A stretch of DNA of 64,000 nt, from the NCBI GenBank assembly GCA_012064415.1, contig SSNU01000123.1, forward strand, positions 1 to 64,000. The letters are read 5' to 3'. The position numbers and the translations under genes are program-made. Source of the DNA: Gyrodactylus bullatarudis (Eukaryota > Platyhelminthes > Monogenea > Gyrodactylidea > Gyrodactylidae). Position 1 is the first letter of the stretch. The number at the start of each line of letters is the position of its first letter. Of the stretch, positions 60,201 through 64,000 are shown piece by piece. The notes under the pieces were generated by a model. The model ran no database searches. It saw only the letters and a list, made by a program, of their open reading frames with translations, and was not told the origin of the DNA.

Positions 60201-61554
60201 AGCTGGATTTTTTAAAATTTAAAGTAAGAAAGAAGTAAAATAAAGAAACCTTCAATTTAAGATAGTCCTTCAAGATCTAAAATTTTTATCAAGGTCTTGT
60301 ATTTAGAAATTTAAAACCAATCATTAGGGTAATACAAAATATTTTTTTCCCGATTTGCTAATAGATGCTTTTGCACAGAAAAGAAGATTATTATAAATTA
60401 AATTCAAATATCCCCAATAATAAAATAATAATAATATTTGAAAGCAATATCCCTAGGGCGGTCACAAAATAGCATTTTTTCAGAAAAAAATAGCATTTTT
60501 TAATAGCATATGAAAAATATATAGTTACATACTACTTGTAAGTAAGTTATAAAAATAATATTTTTTTCGTTTGGGTAAGACAAAACATTGGGTTCAAACG
60601 TTCGATCAGACATTTAACTATGGAACTAATGAAGTTTGAATAACATCTCAAATTTTCTTCGACCAATCAAAAACCTTCAGAACACGCCCTATTACAAGAT
60701 TGAGACGCTTTAGAAACAGCTTAATTCAAATGAATGGTAATCAAGAAAGATAAGATTTGTTCTCATGTTCCTATTTATCTTACAAGGGCTTAGCCCAGAG
60801 CAAAAAAATAGCAATTAATTAGTAGAAAAATAGTATTCGATTTTGAATAGCAGAAAAATAGCAAGATTAGTTTCGTGAGGAAATATCCTTGATGCTCGAG
60901 AATGTTAATTTCATAAATCTCATTAAAATTCTAGGAAAATATCAAAAAATATAGCATTTTGACAGCCCTAATCCCTACTAATCATCAATAATTGAAATCG
61001 AATAGGTACGCCATGGAACTCTTCACATCTTTAATGCTGCTGGGCAAACTCTCAAAGTTGCTTCCAAATCAATTCACAATGAGATCAGGAAGATATGTCC
61101 AGATATTTCATCGTTCATTGAGAAACCATCGAATATATGGACTTATGATGTAGCAGTGGTGGAATTCAGTCCAGTCTTTTCAGTTGTGGATACTATTCAT
61201 TATCGAGCATCCCTGATGGGTAGAAGTCTCAAAACAACGGATCAAGTTATCTTTGTGGGATTTGGTAAAAACGACTTGGACAAAGCCCATGATTCTTATG
61301 GTAAATTACGCAAGGCTCAGTTGAAATTAATCAAATGTCCAGATAGTTTTGGACCAGGTCCGATTTGTACGGAGAAACATTCAAAGGATATCCCCAGACC
61401 GGAAGAAGGTGATCAAGGTTCTCCCTTAATGGAGATATCTAGCCAACAGATTGGCGGAGTTTTCTCTGGAAACTTTAAAATTGGTTTGTTGAAGAAAATC
61501 TCAGTCTTTGCTAATTTGGACAAGTGTAGATCGTTTATTGAAAAATATTTATAA
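57280..61554 (+). CDS. secreted trypsin-fold serine protease homologue (inactive)
   Basis: Two exons, 57280-57489 and 61006-61554, in phase, 252 residues. The hydrophobic N-terminus (KSILICCLIIRVYG) is a signal peptide. The chymotrypsin-fold pattern is clear: YICGSSIISKNYVLTSGTC for the …CGGSLIS..WVLTAAHC block, YDVAVVEF for the catalytic-Asp block, and GDQGSPL for GDSGGPL. The Asp (118) is kept. The catalytic His is Thr61 and the Ser is Gln207, so proteolysis is not expected. No clip domain or zymogen cleavage site (IVGG) is visible. Such homologues act as cofactors or binding proteins in invertebrate immunity and development; the role here is unknown. Both missing residues lie in otherwise conserved, open frames, so it is not simply a decayed gene. 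Confidence 0.85.
57511..58064. mobile_element. fold-back element, copy C, in pseudoprotease intron
   Basis: The left arm from AAAGCTAGTTAATATGAAGC pairs with the right end CTTCATATTAACTAGCTTC; long inner segments also pair (GAAATTATGGCTAATTTC and GAAATTAGCCATAATTTC). Length is about 550 bp. Same family as copies A, B and D. Confidence 0.85.
58769..59697. mobile_element. fold-back element, copy D, in pseudoprotease intron
   Basis: The left end AAAGCTAATTGATATGCAGT and the right end ACTTCATATCAACCAATTTT are inverted, with the adjacent TTTTTTCATCAAGAATTCGAAT pairing as TTCGAATTCTTGATGAAAAA. The interior about 58970-59260 has a second mirrored pair. Debris of another copy continues to about 60100. 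Confidence 0.85.
60454..60970. mobile_element. hAT-like non-autonomous element in pseudoprotease intron
   Basis: The ends TAGGGCGGTCACAAAATAGC and, complemented, TAGGGCTGTCAAAATGCTAT are imperfect inverted repeats. Several AAAATAGCATTTTTT units lie just inside each end, the kind of subterminal repeat seen in hAT elements. ATCCC directly flanks both ends; an exact 8-bp target duplication is not evident. No coding capacity. Confidence 0.6.
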
Positions 61555-62704
61555 AATTCTGGATTACTACAAAGAATATTTTTTTATTTATTAAACAGAA
61601 AATTAAAAGATTAAAAAGTAGAAAATAGGAACCCTAACCCCAAATGTACATTTCTCAAAAGATCATTAGTCGTTTCTCCTTGATCATGATGAAAGTTAAG
61701 AGAGGAATAAAAATAATAAAATTTAAAAATTTTGAAAGAAATAATAAAAGTTGAAGAAACTAGAATAAATAACGTAAGCTGAAAGAACACCAAAACTTTC
61801 CAATAAATAGCAACAGTGGAGAGAAAAGTGAAAAAGCTTACACAATCCAAAGTAGTTGAAGGTTATAGGAATAATTCTTTTGAAGACATAAGTTTGGTTT
61901 ATATAAATTTATGAAGAATTTATCATTCACCAAAACGTCTGTACTGTCATCCCCTGCATTTTTGTATAAAATAGAAAAATTCAAAATTCAAGCCTCATGC
62001 TGCTCTTCACTAAGATGCGTGGTTATGCCTTTTTCTTCAGATCTCAGTGAATCTTTGCGAATCAAGTTAAACAGTCTCAAACTTTTAAATAAAATTTTCA
62101 CTAATTCTATATTCTATTCAAGAAAAATCAGCCAGATTAGAAAATAATATTAAGGTTGAATGAACATTAATTAAATATAATCATGGCATGAAATATTCTT
62201 CTGAAATTTCCTGTCTTGGGTTTACATTGGTCTAATTACACTGGGGGTCATGAAAAATTTGAAATTAAGAAAATAGGAAAAGTTAACTGATTGTGATGTA
62301 AAGTTTTGTGATGATTCCAAATCTTTTCTCAAATCTGAAGAATTCCTGAATTTTCTAATAATAATAATAATTGGACAAAAATTTGAAATTTTAATTTTCG
62401 CAAAATCCGTAGACCCTGTTTGATTAATTTTTTCACGAGTGGATTAAACTTTAAATTCTGCATCGATTGATATGAGATGTGTAGGGATTTGATTTTTTAA
62501 ATTGACGTTCGATTTTCTGGGGCGAAAATTTTTAAGCTGTCTAGCTCAAAATTATATGAGCCTCCAGAATCTGCTAATAATTATTTTTGATTAAAATTAA
62601 TTGTGGCTATGCTGTGTTTAGAAGGAGAAGGTATGCCTGAATTGGTCAAGGGCTGTATTAAAAATTAGATTACTTCATAGAACTTATTCGATTGGTTAGC
62701 CATA
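61555..62704. other. gene-free stretch 3' of pseudoprotease
   Basis: No supported gene. The frame at 61911-62147 has no recognisable domain. A short AATAATAATAAT tract lies near 62358. Confidence 0.45.
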
Positions 62705-62708
62705 TATA

Positions 62709-64000
62709 TGTTACCGTACAAGTCGTGAATCTGGAATTATAAGAATTTCCTAGTATATTTCGTGAATGTCATACGTCCTAGTAAATCTCGTGAAGAGAAT
62801 TTTTCTTCACAGGTTGTTAAAATTAGTATATTTCGTGAATGATTTAGGGTGGGGGTCTCCTCCTCATCCTTAATACCTGTTCATACTTAATTCGCGGAGG
62901 TGGTTAATGGATATCTTAAGATAATTATCTATCATAATAGAATCTATTATGAGACTATTGATGAATCTATTCAAGAGAATCTATTGTTAGAAATTAAATT
63001 TTAGGTTTATATTTTTCAGGCCTCATACTCTATCAATAGCCATAGTTACATACAACTAGCTATGAATTAGAAAACTAATTTCGATTGGTTAATGATAATC
63101 AATAGGGCTGGTACCTAAAAAAAACAAGAATTAGCTGGAGGTCTCAACTTATCCTATTTTTAAAAATATTCATTTTGGTATACAAAAGTATAAGTCTAAG
63201 AAGAAGAAAAACCCTGTGGATAATACTGTTAAATTTCTTGAACAAAAATATTAATTGACTAAGTGGTCAATATTTAGTGATTGAGTGCTGCTCGCCCAAT
63301 TCAGTTTTTTTCGCAACAGGCGAAATATTTATAGGCTCTTTTTATTAATTAATATAATGAATTATCTAAAGCTTTCTATTGAAAGTTTTTAAAAAATTAG
63401 TTCGATAAAATTATTTGAGACATCAGTTATAAGTCTTTGAAATTATCTTTGGTTATAAAATATTTTGGAAAAAGATCATTCTGCTTTCAAAGTAGTAACA
63501 TTAAAATGTGTGATTTTACCAACTACATTTCAGGCTATTTGAAGACATTATTCACAGGTTTTTTCTTTTGCTCAAGCTAACAAAATTGACATCTTCGGAT
63601 TCAGTATGATGGTCCAAGCTTTGCAAAATTCTAATTTTTTGATTTTGATGATCTACCCCTAATAATTATAATCAGGGATGAATAATCAATCACAAAATAA
63701 TTTGATTGGTTGCCCTCAACTCAAACAATATTCTCAATTTTCTTACCCTACAACTTACATTAAATGACTCTTAGCAATTGAAGAGCTGTCCGAAATTAAG
63801 CATAAGATGAGCCTGAAATAGATTCTCTTGAATAGATTCATCAATAGTCTCATAATAGATTCTATTATGATAGATAATTATCTTAAGATATCCATTAACC
63901 ACCTCCGCGAATTAAGTATGAACAGGTATTAAGGATGAGGAGGAGACCCCCACCCTAAATCATTCACGAAATATACTAATTTTAACAACCTGTGAAGAAA
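62709..64000. mobile_element. second Ginger-like element (partial, runs off the window)
   Basis: It begins TGTTACCGTACAAGTCGTG after a TATA, the same first nine bases and the same 4-bp target as the complete Ginger element at 40.8 kb. 62802-62983 is inverted at 63819-64000 with almost no differences. The left arm contains several TAGTATATTTCGTGAA-like units, comparable with the repeated units in the first element's arms. The 0.8-kb centre codes for nothing recognisable, so it is probably non-autonomous. By symmetry its right end should be about 93 bases beyond the window. Confidence 0.7.

Noticed and set aside
61630..61642. Telomere-like AACCCTAACCCC
   Set aside because: Only one and a half units in an ordinary AT-rich context.
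1..64000. CRISPR arrays, operons, or bacterial genes
   Set aside because: No regularly spaced direct repeats or prokaryotic gene arrangement; genes are spliced.

Overview
The window is AT-rich eukaryotic nuclear DNA from an animal. It has spliced genes with GT-AG introns and animal-typical families: a RASSF with RA and SARAH domains, cyclin D, a DEG/ENaC channel, a DOMON-cytochrome b561 ferric reductase, and a trypsin-fold pseudoprotease. Eukaryotic transposons of many superfamilies fill the space between genes. Many introns are extremely short (27-39 bp), which is unusual for animals. The sequence alone does not fix the phylum. A fast-evolving small invertebrate, such as a copepod, a mite or a mesozoan, would fit, but this is inference.

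Layout. 1-5.1 kb has no gene; it holds a near-perfect 660-bp hairpin, a second fold-back and a piggyBac-type MITE. 5.2-9.4 kb is a compact block: RASSF (+), clathrin light chain (-, tail-to-tail with RASSF) and a divergent beta-tubulin (+). 9.4-14.1 kb is non-coding with MITE and LINE relics. 14.9-27.7 kb is a tight cluster: Nramp metal transporter (-), GET3/ASNA1 (+), single-Grx monothiol glutaredoxin 3 (-) and a ferric-chelate reductase (+). Its members are joined by two head-to-head intergenic regions of about 145 and 166 bp. Three of the four belong to the iron reduction, import and trafficking route. An intronless cyclin D lies at 28.5-29.4 kb.

30.8-46.7 kb is transposon territory: a decayed hAT, a MULE-like element with a SWIM zinc finger and a 10-bp target duplication (containing an 816-base run of Ns), a Merlin/ISXO2-type relic inside an inverted repeat, a structurally complete Ginger-type element (506-residue integrase, about 130-bp TIRs, TATA target duplication), and a piggyBac-type MITE. 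48.7-56.7 kb is a DEG/ENaC gene. Its third intron holds a Tc1 element that was itself broken by a LINE fragment and a Penelope-like GIY-YIG fragment. 57.3-61.6 kb is a two-exon secreted pseudoprotease whose intron holds fold-back and hAT-like elements. The right edge is the start of a second Ginger-like element with long inverted arms that run off the window.

The functional reading is strongest for the metal cluster. The DOMON-b561 protein would reduce Fe(III), Nramp would move Fe(II) across membranes, and the CGFS glutaredoxin would handle cytosolic Fe-S and iron. GET3 is the outlier unless its redox or metal aspect is relevant. Exon boundaries come from splice-site consensus, reading-phase agreement and family conservation, not from transcripts.
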